From Anianabacter salinae (GTDB lineage Bacteria; Pseudomonadota; Alphaproteobacteria; Rhodobacterales; Rhodobacteraceae): 64,000 nt of DNA. The first letter of the stretch is position 1. The number at the start of each line of letters is the position of its first letter. The position numbers were made by a program, and so were the translations under genes. Of the stretch, positions 55,585-64,000 are shown in pieces. The stretch is taken from contig NZ_JAHQZS010000005.1 in the NCBI RefSeq assembly GCF_019061145.1, forward strand, positions 1 through 64,000. Direction: 5' to 3'. The notes beneath the pieces are model-generated. The model saw nothing but the letters and a program-made list of their open reading frames with translations, was not told the DNA's origin and searched no databases.

Positions 55585-55660
55585 TGGTGCCGCTGAAGGG
55601 ACTCGAACCCCCGACCCCATCATTACGAATGACGTGCTCTACCAGCTGAGCTACAGCGGC
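55585..55660 (-). tRNA. tRNA-Thr (anticodon CGT)
   Basis: Read on the minus strand, the acceptor GCCGCTG pairs with CAGCGGC, followed by discriminator A and an encoded CCA. The D arm starts GCTCAGCTGGTAGAGC. The anticodon loop is TTCGTAA with anticodon CGT, reading ACG threonine codons. The T arm contains GGTTCGAGTCC. 76 bases with CCA; all arms pair. Confidence 0.95.
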
Positions 55661-55711
55661 ACGGGTGGCGGCGTCTTTAGCACCGGCGCCACGGGGCATC
55701 CAGCCCCTAAA

Positions 55712-57247
55712 TCAGTCTTTTCGCGGCGCGGCGTCCATCACGATCTCGCCGTCTGCCACCTGCACGATTTCGGCTTCTTCCACCGTATCATCGGCGGGAT
55801 CGGGCGCGGCGGGGTCGGCCTCGGCGGCGATGACCTCGGGGGTTATGGCGGCGGGCAGGCCCGCGCCGCCGCTTTGCCCGACGATCAGCGGAAGCATCTC
55901 TGACCCGCCGGGCAGCGACGCCGTGCCTTCGGACGGCACCCGCCAGGACAGCGTATCGAGCGCGCCGCAGTTGCAGCAGGTCGGCGCCCAGGCGGCGTTG
56001 ACGGTGTTGCAGTTGTCACAGACCCACTGCGGCCCCCGGCTGGAGGTCAGCGCCTTGGCCAGCCAGCCGCGCACGACGGCGTCATCCGATCCGGCGCCGC
56101 GCTCGATGGCGGCCATGATCGTCAGCGACCGCGCCGTCGGGCTTTCGGTCGCCAGATCGCCCAGCGCCTTGCGCGCGGCGGGGAAATCCTCGGCGGCGAT
56201 GTTCAACTCGGCCAGCAGCATCTTCGTCTCTGGGTGGTCCGGGTGATACCTGGTCAGCTGCTTGAACCGCTTGAGCCGGTCGACGGCGCTTTCGGCGGGC
56301 GCGATCTCGGCAAAGGCGGTAGCAAGCTCGGGGTGCGGCTGCGCCTCCCATGCTTTCAGGACGAGGCGGCTGGCGTATTTCGGCTTGCCGTCCTCGATGT
56401 AGCCGCGCGCGGCCATGACGGCGGCGGGGATCAGGTCGGGCGAGAGGCGGTTCGCCTCGATCGCGGCCTCGCGCGCCTCTATGGTGTTGCCATCGGCGAA
56501 GACCTCTTTCGCCTCGGACAGCGCCAGGACCGCGTCGCGGCGGCGGAACACGTCACGCGGCAGCGCGCCATGCTTGAGCTTGGCCGACAGCGTCTTGCGC
56601 GCACCGGACCAATCCTCGTTTCCCGCCTGCAGCTTGAGCAGCGTGTCCTGGGTTTCCTCATGCCGGGGCTTCAGCGCGAAGGCCTTTTCCGCCAGCTTCA
56701 GCGCCGTTTCGGTGTCGCCCTCGGCCAGCTTCTGCTTGAGAATGCCGCGCACTCCGACAAAGCGGGTGCGTTCATCCTTGAGCAGCGCCTTGTAGGTCTC
56801 TTCCGCCTTCTTGCGGTCTCCGGCCATCTCGGCGGCCTGCGCGGATATCAGGTTCGTCAGGTCAGGGCGGCGCAGGTATTTCTCGGCGCGGGAGGCCTGA
56901 TAGAGCGCCTCGCGCCCTTCGCCCGAGGCCAGCGCCATCAGCCCGTCGGCCAGCGCCTTGAAGCCCTTTCGCTCGCGGTTGCGGTCGAAATAGCGGGTGA
57001 TCGCCGTCTCGTCCCCGTTCAGGAACCGCAGGAAGGCGACAAGGAAGCTGGCCAGCTTGAGCGTCAGCCAGAGCGCCAGCATCAGCAGCGCCAGGGCAAT
57101 GACCGCCTGCAGGGCGCCAAGGCTGTATTCCGTCCCGCCGAACGAGATCAGGATACCGCCGTCCATCTGCAATAGCCGCCCGGCGGCCAGGGTCGCGGCG
57201 GCGATCAGCGCGACAAACAGGACGATCTTGATGAGAGACCAGAGCAT
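55712..57247 (-). CDS. HemY-like inner-membrane TPR protein
   Basis: A 511-residue protein with two N-terminal hydrophobic helices (IKIVLFVALIAAATLAAG and LQAVIALALLMLALWLTL), then a long helical region of TPR-type repeats. A small zinc-ribbon-like cysteine cluster follows (CDNCNTVNAAW, CCNCGAL), with an acidic tail. This is the HemY N-terminal family, found next to hemD in many proteobacteria. It is not the protoporphyrinogen oxidase also called HemY, and its function is unclear. It is 9 bases downstream of the mitofilin-like gene on the same strand. Confidence 0.88.
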   Translation of the reverse strand: MLWSLIKIVLFVALIAAATLAAGRLLQMDGGILISFGGTEYSLGALQAVIALALLMLALWLTLKLASFLVAFLRFLNGDETAITRYFDRNRERKGFKALADGLMALASGEGREALYQASRAEKYLRRPDLTNLISAQAAEMAGDRKKAEETYKALLKDERTRFVGVRGILKQKLAEGDTETALKLAEKAFALKPRHEETQDTLLKLQAGNEDWSGARKTLSAKLKHGALPRDVFRRRDAVLALSEAKEVFADGNTIEAREAAIEANRLSPDLIPAAVMAARGYIEDGKPKYASRLVLKAWEAQPHPELATAFAEIAPAESAVDRLKRFKQLTRYHPDHPETKMLLAELNIAAEDFPAARKALGDLATESPTARSLTIMAAIERGAGSDDAVVRGWLAKALTSSRGPQWVCDNCNTVNAAWAPTCCNCGALDTLSWRVPSEGTASLPGGSEMLPLIVGQSGGAGLPAAITPEVIAAEADPAAPDPADDTVEEAEIVQVADGEIVMDAAPRKD

Positions 57248-57256
57248 GAAACGTCC

Positions 57257-58552
57257 TCAGCTTTCGTTTAGGGCGGGCGACAGGGTGTCGGCGGCGGCAA
57301 GCGCGTCGCGGCGAAGTCGGGCCATGTCGGCCCAGGCCGCCAGTTCGGCCTGCCCGGCATCGGGCAGAGCCTCGATCTCGGTCAGGGCGCCGCCTATGTC
57401 GCCCGCGCGCACGGCAGCTTCGGCGCGCGACAGGACGGCGTCGGGATCGTCGCCCTCTTGCGGCTCAAGCGAACGGGCGCCGAATTGCGTGCGCATGAAC
57501 GCCTGAAGGCCGCCGATCTCGCCGCTTTCGGCCAGGGCCGCCAGCGACGCAACCAGCGCCGCGCGGGCAGCGGGCGGGAAACCCTCTACGATATCCGCCT
57601 CGGACGGGATGCCCTCGGCCGCAGTCTGCGACAGGATCGCGGGGATCTCGGCATCGGTGCGCTCCGCGATTTCCTCCAGCGGTGCGGCGAAGGGACCGCC
57701 ACTTTGCAACGCTCCGTTGACCTCGGCCAGCGCGGCGCGGGCCGCAGCGGCGTTCGCCCGGGTCTCGGCGGCGGCCTCGACCTCGCTGGCGCGATCGGCG
57801 GCCGTTTCGATCTCGGAAAGGCGAGCGTCAAGGCCCGCCTGCATGTCCGCGAACCGGCGCTCATAGGCGTTCACCACCTCTTGCGGCAACTCGGCCTCGG
57901 GGATCGGCTGCACTTCGATCTCCTCGAGGCGCTGCGTCAGGGCAGCGATGTCGGCGCGCAGGGACTCGGCGGAGGCGGTCAGATCCTCAGCGATCTGTCC
58001 GGCCTCGTCGCTCACACTCGCCACCGTATCGGCCAGATTGTCCATCCGGCCTGACAGATCGCTGATTTCAGCCTCCAGCGCATCGACGCGCGCGGCGGTG
58101 TCGCGGCTGCCAAGATCGACAAGCCCGGTGATCGCAGCGCCATAGAGCAGAAGCGCGCCGACAAGACCGGCGGCCATCCCGCCAAAGACCATCGGCAGCG
58201 CGGATTGTCTGGGCGCCCCCTCCTGCGCGGGCGCGGGCGGTAGGTCGCTGCCCCGCGGTGCGTCGTCCGTTTCCCGGGGCGCGTCCGGGTCTGCGCCCTG
58301 CGACTCTGGCTCAGTTTCGCTGCGCTGGATTGGGGGGATGCCGCTGGACGCGGTTTCCTCTTGTCCGGCATCATCCGGCGTGGGCGCGGCGTCCGGCGTC
58401 GCGGGGTCGACCATATCCGGCTTTGGCTCCGACGCATCCACGTCCTTGTCGCCAGAATCGACGGCGGCGGACGTGTCCTGCACCTCGTCCTCGGGTTTCG
58501 GCTTGGCCGCACGGGGGCCCGTCGATTTGCCGGATGTCGTCCGTTTCGCCAC
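57257..58552 (-). CDS. Alphaproteobacterial mitofilin (Mic60-like) membrane protein
   Basis: A 431-residue protein. Residues 1-120 are an acidic, Pro/Asp/Glu-rich cytoplasmic tail. One transmembrane helix follows (PMVFGGMAAGLVGALLLYG), then a long coiled coil (ISDLSGRMDNLADTVASV, LRADIAALTQRLEEIE) and a C-terminal helical domain with GFPPAARAALVASL and ALTEIEALPDAGQAELAAW. This matches the relatives of mitochondrial Mic60, which shape intracytoplasmic membranes. The hemD / mitofilin / hemY order is a strong contextual signature. Confidence 0.85.
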   Translation of the reverse strand: MAKRTTSGKSTGPRAAKPKPEDEVQDTSAAVDSGDKDVDASEPKPDMVDPATPDAAPTPDDAGQEETASSGIPPIQRSETEPESQGADPDAPRETDDAPRGSDLPPAPAQEGAPRQSALPMVFGGMAAGLVGALLLYGAAITGLVDLGSRDTAARVDALEAEISDLSGRMDNLADTVASVSDEAGQIAEDLTASAESLRADIAALTQRLEEIEVQPIPEAELPQEVVNAYERRFADMQAGLDARLSEIETAADRASEVEAAAETRANAAAARAALAEVNGALQSGGPFAAPLEEIAERTDAEIPAILSQTAAEGIPSEADIVEGFPPAARAALVASLAALAESGEIGGLQAFMRTQFGARSLEPQEGDDPDAVLSRAEAAVRAGDIGGALTEIEALPDAGQAELAAWADMARLRRDALAAADTLSPALNES

Positions 58553-58633
58553 CGAATGTCCCCTGCTGCGAATCTACTTGGCGCGGAGGATTGCCTGCGC
58601 CCTTTGCAAACCTAGTCCGCGCGTGCCTGCGCC

Positions 58634-59341
58634 TCAAGGCAGAGCGTCGGCACAAGCCGCCGCAGTGGCGTCAAGCATCGCCGCCATGTCAGGGCGATCC
58701 GCGACAATCAGGCGCCGGGGCGCTGGCCCCTGCCATGCACCGCGCACCGCGTCGCTTATCGCGATCAGGTCTATTGGCGCGACTGGGACCGGCATCTGGC
58801 GCGACAGAAGCAGCGCGGTGCGCGGCGAGAACACGGGCAACACGCAGCGGGCAGGCCCCGACAGCGTGCCAATTGCCTCTGCACTCAAAGGCCGTTCCTG
58901 CTGGTCATAGACAACGCGATCCTCGGCGGCGATCCCCGCACGGGACAGTGCCCCAACGATGTCCCCCCGCGCATGGGCGCCGCGCAGGTGCAGGACCGGA
59001 CCCGAGGGCGGGTCTTGCAGGATGGCAGCCAGCAGACCGGCGGCATCCTCTCCGCCCATCGCCGCGTCAAAGCCCGCAGCGCGCGCCGCCTCTGTGGTGG
59101 CGGCTCCGACACAAAGCGCGCGCGTGCCGGGCCTGGGCGGCCCCACCGCGCGCACGGCATTCGCCGAGGTGAACAGCAAGAGCGCCCAACCTGACAGATC
59201 GCCCCGATGCTGGTGAAACACGATCTCCAGAACCGGCGAGACGACGATCTGCGCCCCGGCGATCCGCGACTGCAACGCCGCCGCGAAATCCGACGCTCCG
59301 GGTTCGGGCCGGGTCACGATCACGCTGGGAAGGTCGGTCAT
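58634..59341 (-). CDS. hemD: Uroporphyrinogen-III synthase
   Basis: A 235-residue enzyme that cyclises hydroxymethylbilane with inversion of ring D, in heme and chlorophyll synthesis. HemD sequences diverge strongly. Supporting blocks are VIVTRPEPGASDFAAAL at the start, LLFTSANAVRA, ALCVGAATTEAARAAGF, VLHLRGAHARGD and VLPVFSPRTALLL. The ATG at 59341 is divergent from tsaD, with a 75-base shared promoter region. It is followed by the mitofilin-like gene after 81 bases. Confidence 0.9.
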   Translation of the reverse strand: MTDLPSVIVTRPEPGASDFAAALQSRIAGAQIVVSPVLEIVFHQHRGDLSGWALLLFTSANAVRAVGPPRPGTRALCVGAATTEAARAAGFDAAMGGEDAAGLLAAILQDPPSGPVLHLRGAHARGDIVGALSRAGIAAEDRVVYDQQERPLSAEAIGTLSGPARCVLPVFSPRTALLLSRQMPVPVAPIDLIAISDAVRGAWQGPAPRRLIVADRPDMAAMLDATAAACADALP

Positions 59342-59416
59342 CGCAAGGGGTCCGGCGTTGTATGCGGCATGGTCCGGTGGTAACGCCCGCGCACGTCCCC
59401 CACAACAGGCAGGCGC

Positions 59417-60511
59417 ATGGACAGACCGCTGACCGTCCTTGGCATCGAAAGCAGCTGCGACGACACCGCCGCCGCCGTGGTGCGTGATGGCGACGCGCCG
59501 CAGATCCTGTCGAACGTGGTGTCCAGCCAGACCGACCTGCACGCGGCGTTCGGCGGCGTGGTGCCCGAGATCGCGGCGCGCGCCCATGCCGAAAAGCTGG
59601 ATCTGTGTGTCGAGCAGGCGCTGGCCGAGGCGGGGCTGACGCTTGCAGGCATCGACGCCATCGCCGTGACGGCTGGTCCGGGGCTGATCGGCGGGGTTCT
59701 GTCGGGCGTGATGTGCGCCAAGGGCATCGCCGCCGGAACCGGGTTGCCGCTGGTCGGGGTGAACCACCTTGCGGGCCATGCGCTAACGCCGCGCCTGACC
59801 GACAGGCTGGCGTTTCCCTACCTGATGCTTCTGGTGTCGGGCGGGCACTGCCAGTTCCTGATCGTCCATGCGCCGGACCGTTTCACCCGCCTTGGCGGCA
59901 CCATCGACGACGCCCCGGGCGAGGCATTCGACAAGACCGCCAAGCTGCTGGGGCTGCCGCAGCCCGGTGGCCCTGCCGTCGAAGCGGCGGCGCGGGCTGG
60001 CGATGCGGCGCGCTTTGCCTTCCCGCGCCCGCTGCTCGACCGTCCGGGCTGCGACATGTCCTTTTCCGGGCTCAAGACCGCGCTTCTGCGGGAACGCGAC
60101 AAGCTGATCGCCGCGCAGGGCGGGCTGTTCGAGGTGGATCGTGCCGATCTCTGCGCCGGGTTTCAGCGCGCCGTCGCCGATGTGCTGGAAGAAAAGACCC
60201 GCCGCGCGCTGGCGCTGTATCTGGCGCAGACGCCCAAGACCCCGACCATCGCGGTTGCAGGCGGCGTCGCGGCGAACGGCGCGATCCGGTCGGCCCTGCA
60301 GCGCCTTGCAAGCGAGCACGGTGTCGGTTTCACCGCGCCGCCGCTTGCGCTGTGCACCGACAACGCCGCGATGATCGCCTGGGCCGGGATCGAACGGCTG
60401 CGCCTTGGTCCCGCCGACGACGGCATGACGCTGGCCGCGCGGCCGCGCTGGCCGCTCGACAACGCGGCGCCCGCGATGCTGGGCAGCGGCAAACGCGGGG
60501 CCAAGGCATGA
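59417..60511 (+). CDS. tsaD: tRNA N6-threonylcarbamoyladenosine transferase TsaD
   Basis: A 364-residue ASKHA-fold enzyme that, with TsaB and TsaE, places the t6A modification at position 37 of ANN-decoding tRNAs. The start is [15 protein letters not shown]. Metal ligands are in HAEKLD and NHLAGHAL. Phosphate loops appear as VSGGHCQF and [10 protein letters not shown], and the end of the ATP site as [12 protein letters not shown]. The length is normal. The stop overlaps the gpsA start (ATGA). Confidence 0.97.
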   Translation: MDRPLTVLGIESSCDDTAAAVVRDGDAPQILSNVVSSQTDLHAAFGGVVPEIAARAHAEKLDLCVEQALAEAGLTLAGIDAIAVTAGPGLIGGVLSGVMCAKGIAAGTGLPLVGVNHLAGHALTPRLTDRLAFPYLMLLVSGGHCQFLIVHAPDRFTRLGGTIDDAPGEAFDKTAKLLGLPQPGGPAVEAAARAGDAARFAFPRPLLDRPGCDMSFSGLKTALLRERDKLIAAQGGLFEVDRADLCAGFQRAVADVLEEKTRRALALYLAQTPKTPTIAVAGGVAANGAIRSALQRLASEHGVGFTAPPLALCTDNAAMIAWAGIERLRLGPADDGMTLAARPRWPLDNAAPAMLGSGKRGAKA

Positions 60512-61467
60512 GCGGCGTTGCGATCCTGGGGGCTGGCGCTTTCGGCACCGCACTCGCGATCGCGCTGGGCCATGCGCGCGCGGACGTGACGCTTTGGGGC
60601 CGGGATGCGCAAGCGATGGAGGACGTGGCCACCACGCGCGAAAGCCCTCGGCTGCCCGGGGCGACGCTGCCGACCAGTGTGAAGGTCACGGCAGACCTGA
60701 GGCACGCCGCATCCGCCTCGACCTTGCTTCTGGCCCTGCCGATGCAACAGCTTGCGACGTTCGCCACCCGCGAGGCGGCGCTTTTGCAAGGCAAGATCCT
60801 GGTCGCCTGCTGCAAGGGCATCGACCTGAACACCGGGCGCCTGCCGCATGAGATCCTTGCCGAGGCGGTGCCGGATGCCACACCTGCGCTGCTGTCCGGG
60901 CCAAGCTTTGCCGCCGACATCGCGCTGCGCCTGCCGACCGCCCTGACCCTTGCCGTCACGGGCGACGCCCGCGCCCTTCAGGAACGCCTGTCCACCCCTG
61001 CGCTGCGCCTCTACACCAGCGACGATCTGACCGGCGTGGCGCTGGGCGGCGCGATGAAGAACGTCATCGCCATCGGTTGCGGCACGGCGATGGGTGCGGG
61101 CCTTGGCGAAAGCGCCCGCGCCGCGTTGATGACGCGCGGCTTTGCCGAAATGACACGCCACGCGCTGGCGCTGGGCGGGCAGGCCGAGACCTTGGCGGGT
61201 CTGTCGGGCTTCGGCGACCTGGCGCTGACCTGCACCTCCGAGAAATCGCGCAACTACCGCTTTGGCCTGCGCCTTGGCGCACAAGGCAGCGTCGAGGCGG
61301 CCGAGACGACAGAAGGCATCGCAACCGCCAGCGCGCTTGCAGGCATGGCGCGCAGACAGTCCATGGACCTGCCGGTGACGCAGGCGGTGGCGGCGCTTTG
61401 CCAGGGCGATATAACGGTGGACGATGCGATCGACCGCCTGCTGTCGCGGCCCCTCAAAGCGGAGTGA
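60508..61467 (+). CDS. gpsA: NAD(P)-dependent glycerol-3-phosphate dehydrogenase
   Basis: A 319-residue enzyme reducing dihydroxyacetone phosphate to glycerol-3-phosphate for phospholipid synthesis. The Rossmann motif is [12 protein letters not shown]. Further blocks are [33 protein letters not shown] (active-site Lys) and [14 protein letters not shown], with NYRFG nearby. The start is the ATG at 60508 overlapping the tsaD stop. The reading frame remains open far upstream inside tsaD, but that is a GC-rich shadow. An EVE-domain gene follows after 7 bases. Confidence 0.97.
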   Translation: MSGVAILGAGAFGTALAIALGHARADVTLWGRDAQAMEDVATTRESPRLPGATLPTSVKVTADLRHAASASTLLLALPMQQLATFATREAALLQGKILVACCKGIDLNTGRLPHEILAEAVPDATPALLSGPSFAADIALRLPTALTLAVTGDARALQERLSTPALRLYTSDDLTGVALGGAMKNVIAIGCGTAMGAGLGESARAALMTRGFAEMTRHALALGGQAETLAGLSGFGDLALTCTSEKSRNYRFGLRLGAQGSVEAAETTEGIATASALAGMARRQSMDLPVTQAVAALCQGDITVDDAIDRLLSRPLKAE

Positions 61468-61474
61468 CCCAACC

Positions 61475-61894
61475 ATGGCCTACTGGCTTTTCAAATCCGA
61501 ACCCTCGACCTGGAGCTGGGACGATCAGGTGGCGCGCGGCGACGCGGGCGAGGAATGGGACGGCGTGCGCAACTACCAGGCCCGCAACTTCATGCGCGAG
61601 ATGAAACTGGGCGACCTGGGGTTCTTCTACCATTCCCAAAGCGAAAAGGCCGTCGTGGGCATCGCCGAGGTCATCGCCGAAGCGCATCCCGACAGCAGCA
61701 CGGACGACGACCGCTGGGAGTGCGTCGACATCAAGGCCATACGTCCCTTTACCCGCCCGGTGACGCTGGACATGTGCAAGAGTGACGCGCGGCTCAAGGA
61801 AATGGTGCTGGTCAACAATTCAAGGCTATCGGTGCAGCCGGTGACGGATGACGAATGGCGGATCGTCTGCGAGTTGGGACAGACCAAGGCATAG
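61475..61894 (+). CDS. EVE domain-containing protein
   Basis: A 139-residue protein almost wholly made of an EVE/PUA-like domain. The start MAYWLFKSEPSTWSWDDQ, then EWDGVRNYQARNFMREMKLG, FFYHSQSEKAVVG, and the late LVNNSRLSVQPV are diagnostic. EVE domains bind modified bases in DNA or RNA, as in thymocyte nuclear protein 1. The target is unknown. It is co-transcribed with tsaD, a tRNA-modifying gene, and gpsA, which is compatible with recognition of modified RNA but does not prove it. Confidence 0.93.
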   Translation: MAYWLFKSEPSTWSWDDQVARGDAGEEWDGVRNYQARNFMREMKLGDLGFFYHSQSEKAVVGIAEVIAEAHPDSSTDDDRWECVDIKAIRPFTRPVTLDMCKSDARLKEMVLVNNSRLSVQPVTDDEWRIVCELGQTKA

Positions 61895-61929
61895 GCGGTG
61901 CAGCCCTCGCTGACAGGAATGACCGATAG

Positions 61930-62721
61930 ATGATCCACGATCTGGCGAGCGACATCGTTCATCTTCTGGTGCGCCCCGAAACCTGGCTGGCGGGGGTACT
62001 GCTGCTCGCGCTGATCGCGATCTTGCGGAACCGGCGCCGCAGCGCCGCCCTGCTGGTCGCGGGATGCTTCGGCTTTGTCGTGCTGGTCGGGTATGTCCCC
62101 GTGGGTGACGTTCTTCTGCGTCCGCTCGAGACGCGATTCAACGTGCCCGTCCTGACCGAGGCACCGACAGGCATCGTGGTGCTTGGCGGGCCCGAAGACG
62201 TTGCTCTGTCCAATGTCTGGGGCCAGCCTGTCCTGAATGGCGCAGGCGAGCGGATCGTCGCGGCCATCGGGCTGGCGACCCGCTATCCCGAGGCCCGTGT
62301 TCTCTTGACGGGACGCACATGGCGGCGAAACGCGCTCTATCCCTCCGAGGCGGATGTCGCGCGGGACGTGCTGGTTTCTGCGGGAATTGCACCTGACCGG
62401 ATCACGATCGACACAGAGGCGAACAACACCGCCCAGAACGCCCGCAACCTGATCGACGCCACCGGCGCGCCGACGGGCGACTGGCTTTTGGTGACAAGCG
62501 CGTTTCACATGCCGCGCAGCGTCGGGACCTTCTGCGCGGGAGGATGGGCGTTGATCCCCTACCCGGTCGATTTCAGGACCGGCGCGTTCCGGCATCGCAT
62601 GGCCTGGAACCTTGCACCGCATTGGCTGGACCTTGCCACGGCCACCCGCGAATGGGCGGGGCTGGTCGCCTATCGTCTTCTGGGAAGAACGGAAGCCGTG
62701 TTTCCGGGCAACTGCCGTTAG
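61930..62721 (+). CDS. YdcF/ElyC family (DUF218) membrane protein
   Basis: A 263-residue inner-membrane protein with two N-terminal helices (TWLAGVLLLALIAIL and AALLVAGCFGFVVLVGYV) and a periplasmic DUF218 domain. Domain blocks are GIVVLGGPEDV, NGAGERIVAAIGLATRYPEA, LLTGRTWR, EANNTAQNARN and LLVTSAFHMPRSVGTF. ElyC and SanA relatives affect envelope and peptidoglycan precursors. The start is at 61930, 35 bases after the EVE gene. The stop overlaps the 3' end of the phosphatase on the other strand. Confidence 0.88.
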   Translation: MIHDLASDIVHLLVRPETWLAGVLLLALIAILRNRRRSAALLVAGCFGFVVLVGYVPVGDVLLRPLETRFNVPVLTEAPTGIVVLGGPEDVALSNVWGQPVLNGAGERIVAAIGLATRYPEARVLLTGRTWRRNALYPSEADVARDVLVSAGIAPDRITIDTEANNTAQNARNLIDATGAPTGDWLLVTSAFHMPRSVGTFCAGGWALIPYPVDFRTGAFRHRMAWNLAPHWLDLATATREWAGLVAYRLLGRTEAVFPGNCR

Positions 62722-63500
62722 AGCGACGCCGTGATGAACCGGGCCGGCTGGCCCGGGAACAGCGCGGCAGCGGTCAGGCGACCAGAGAAATAGGCGCCAG
62801 TATCCACCGCGACGCGGCCGCGCAGGGCGACCGGATCATCGACCACAGTGTGCCCGTGCACGGCCCACAATCCATCATCGCGATCTTTCTTCCCGAACTG
62901 CGGGTGTCCCCAGATCAGGGTGTCATCATCCTGCGCCTTCAGCCCCTTGTCCGGGTCGAGGGCGGCGTGAATGCAGGCGACGTTGCCCGACAGATAGCTG
63001 AACCGCAGGCCGTTCAACCAAGCGACGCCCGCAGGGGTCAGCCGCCGGGACAACGTCGCAGCCGCCTCGCGCAAGCTGTTGGGTCCCATCCTCTCGGACA
63101 CATCCGGCACGTCGAGGCTTGCCATGGTCTGCAACCCGCCATTGCGCAGCCAGCGCGGCCCTTTGCCTTCGGGATCGTTCAGAAAATCCAGCATCATCTG
63201 TTCGTGGTTTCCGCGAAGACAGACAACGTTGTCCGGAAACTGATCCGCAAGATCCATCAGCCGAAACAGAACGTCACCCGACCTGTCGCCCCTGTCGATA
63301 TAGTCGCCAAGGAAAACCACCTGTGCCGCGCCAAGCCCGCGCGCGCGCATGTCTTCGTCCAGCATGACGATCATCCGCTCTAGAAGGTCTGCCTGTCCGT
63401 GAATATCGCCGACGGCATAAAGCGGCCCGTCCGGTTGAGGAACGGGCCAGACTTCTCTGGGGTCTGATGCTGTTCCAGCACGTTTCAGGAATCTGAACAT
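62718..63500 (-). CDS. PPP-family metallophosphatase (serine/threonine phosphatase-like)
   Basis: A 260-residue phosphoesterase with the PPP motifs in order: YAVGDIHGQADLL, FLGDYIDRGDRSGD, LRGNHEQMM, a histidine in CIHAALDP, and VHGHTVVDDP. It is related to, but distinct from, the protein at 1919-2647. An acidic-basic N-terminal extension (MFRFLKRAGTASDPREVW) precedes the domain. It lies divergent from a polysaccharide co-polymerase gene with a 121-base gap. Such phosphatases occur beside exopolysaccharide genes, but a regulatory link is only suggested. Confidence 0.88.
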   Translation of the reverse strand: MFRFLKRAGTASDPREVWPVPQPDGPLYAVGDIHGQADLLERMIVMLDEDMRARGLGAAQVVFLGDYIDRGDRSGDVLFRLMDLADQFPDNVVCLRGNHEQMMLDFLNDPEGKGPRWLRNGGLQTMASLDVPDVSERMGPNSLREAAATLSRRLTPAGVAWLNGLRFSYLSGNVACIHAALDPDKGLKAQDDDTLIWGHPQFGKKDRDDGLWAVHGHTVVDDPVALRGRVAVDTGAYFSGRLTAAALFPGQPARFITASL

Positions 63501-63621
63501 GACCTGTATCTAGGATGCATTCCCGGCTCTGGAAACCCGGCCCGCACTTGGGCTGAACATTGCTTCGCAGAACGCAGTGTGAGAAAAGCTTACAACCTGG
63601 ATCAGTTGCGAAGCCGGAAAC

Positions 63622-64000
63622 ATGTTACAAAGAGATTTCCTGCGACGCAGCGACACCGATCCTGCGCAGGACGTCCGAGGAAAAACATCCGGCGCGCAAG
63701 ACGAATTGTCTCTGGCACAACTGCTGCGGACTCTTTGGCGCGGAAAATGGATTATCGTCATAGCGACTGCACTGACCCTCGTGGCAGGCCGCTGGTATGT
63801 CGCGACGATCACACCGATCTATTCGGCATCGTCGACCGTCGCCTTGATGAACACCCGAACGCAGACCGTGACCGACCTTGAAGGCGTGATCGGCGGCCTC
63901 TCCGGCGATCAACGCGCAATCAACACCGAGATGGAAGTGATGCGGTCCCGCGCCCTGATGGAGCGCGTCGTTCGAATGATGGACCTGACCCAGTCGCCAG
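63622..64000 (+). CDS. Wzz-type polysaccharide co-polymerase / tyrosine kinase, N-terminal part (runs off window)
   Basis: The frame is open from the ATG at 63622 to the window end, 126 codons. After a polar N-terminus comes LSLAQLLRTLWRGKWIIVIA, the start of a Wzz domain with its first transmembrane helix (WIIVIATALTLVAGRWYV). The typical periplasmic start follows (TPIYSASSTVALMNTRTQTV, EGVIGGLSGDQRAINTEMEV). Such proteins control chain length and export of exopolysaccharides; the longer ones carry a C-terminal tyrosine autokinase domain, which would lie beyond the window. GGAAAC precedes the ATG. Confidence 0.85.
   Translation, partial: MLQRDFLRRSDTDPAQDVRGKTSGAQDELSLAQLLRTLWRGKWIIVIATALTLVAGRWYVATITPIYSASSTVALMNTRTQTVTDLEGVIGGLSGDQRAINTEMEVMRSRALMERVVRMMDLTQSP

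Noticed and set aside
55585-55660. tRNA as an integration site for a mobile element
   Set aside because: No integrase gene or duplicated tRNA 3' end is visible near it; flanking genes are housekeeping.
59605-60507. Long upstream extension of the gpsA frame inside tsaD
   Set aside because: The extension is Arg/Gly/Ala-rich out-of-frame tsaD sequence. The real gpsA start is the ATG at 60508 overlapping the tsaD stop.

Overview
The window is a GC-rich chromosomal segment from an alphaproteobacterium, most likely a member of Rhodobacteraceae (Rhodobacterales). The signs are the rpsT-dnaA-dnaN-recF-gyrB core block, the hemD / mitofilin-like / HemY trio beside tsaD, the alphaproteobacterial curli factor CsgH, CtrA-like sites at flagellar promoters, and strongly GC-biased third codon positions. 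Nearly all genes are ordinary chromosomal genes with tight spacing and many ATGA overlaps.

Layout. 1-6.2 kb: serA, a PPP-type phosphatase, an HdeD-like membrane protein, a MarR regulator, a YkuE-like metallophosphoesterase and a thiolase. 6.3-13.8 kb (minus strand): the cell-envelope pair pbpC and a very large alpha-2-macroglobulin. 13.9-23.6 kb: a hybrid histidine kinase, yaaA, recQ, yggT, a thioesterase, then a chain of UMF1 transporter, mepA, phytase-like esterase and a YhhQ/VUT transporter. 23.6-23.84 kb: a compact, structured small transcription unit with an 18-codon ORF, ending in a strong terminator just before arfB. 24.3-29.8 kb: the NAD-salvage genes pncB and pncA. They are separated by an inserted two-gene unit that looks like an orphan type III secretion effector (Tiki/ChaN/EreA-like active-site motifs) with its CesT-type chaperone. 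29.9-33.3 kb: trhO, a minimal curli cassette (curlin, CsgH, second curlin) and a YHYH protein. 33.4-41.3 kb: gyrB, a LysE exporter, recF, dnaN, dnaA and rpsT. 41.4-46.3 kb: enoyl-CoA hydratase, mutM, ubiE-ubiB and an APH-like kinase. 46.3-52.2 kb: a broken flagellar cluster in which the first 47 codons of a flagellin are joined head-on to an flgE lacking its last residues. 52.3-63.5 kb: a GMC oxidoreductase, a ring-cleaving dioxygenase with a hydrolase, tRNA-Thr, hemY, the mitofilin-like gene, hemD, tsaD-gpsA-EVE-ydcF and a second PPP phosphatase. The window ends inside a Wzz-type polysaccharide co-polymerase gene.

Points most worth following: the effector/chaperone pair between pncB and pncA; the structured small RNA with a mini-ORF ahead of arfB; the flagellin/flgE junction (deletion, inversion or misassembly); a dispersed hairpin repeat whose two copies differ by compensatory base changes; the minimal curli operon without secretion genes; and a hairpin that covers the ribosome binding site of the hdeD-like gene. 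All functional calls rest on motif recognition by eye; no database search was run.
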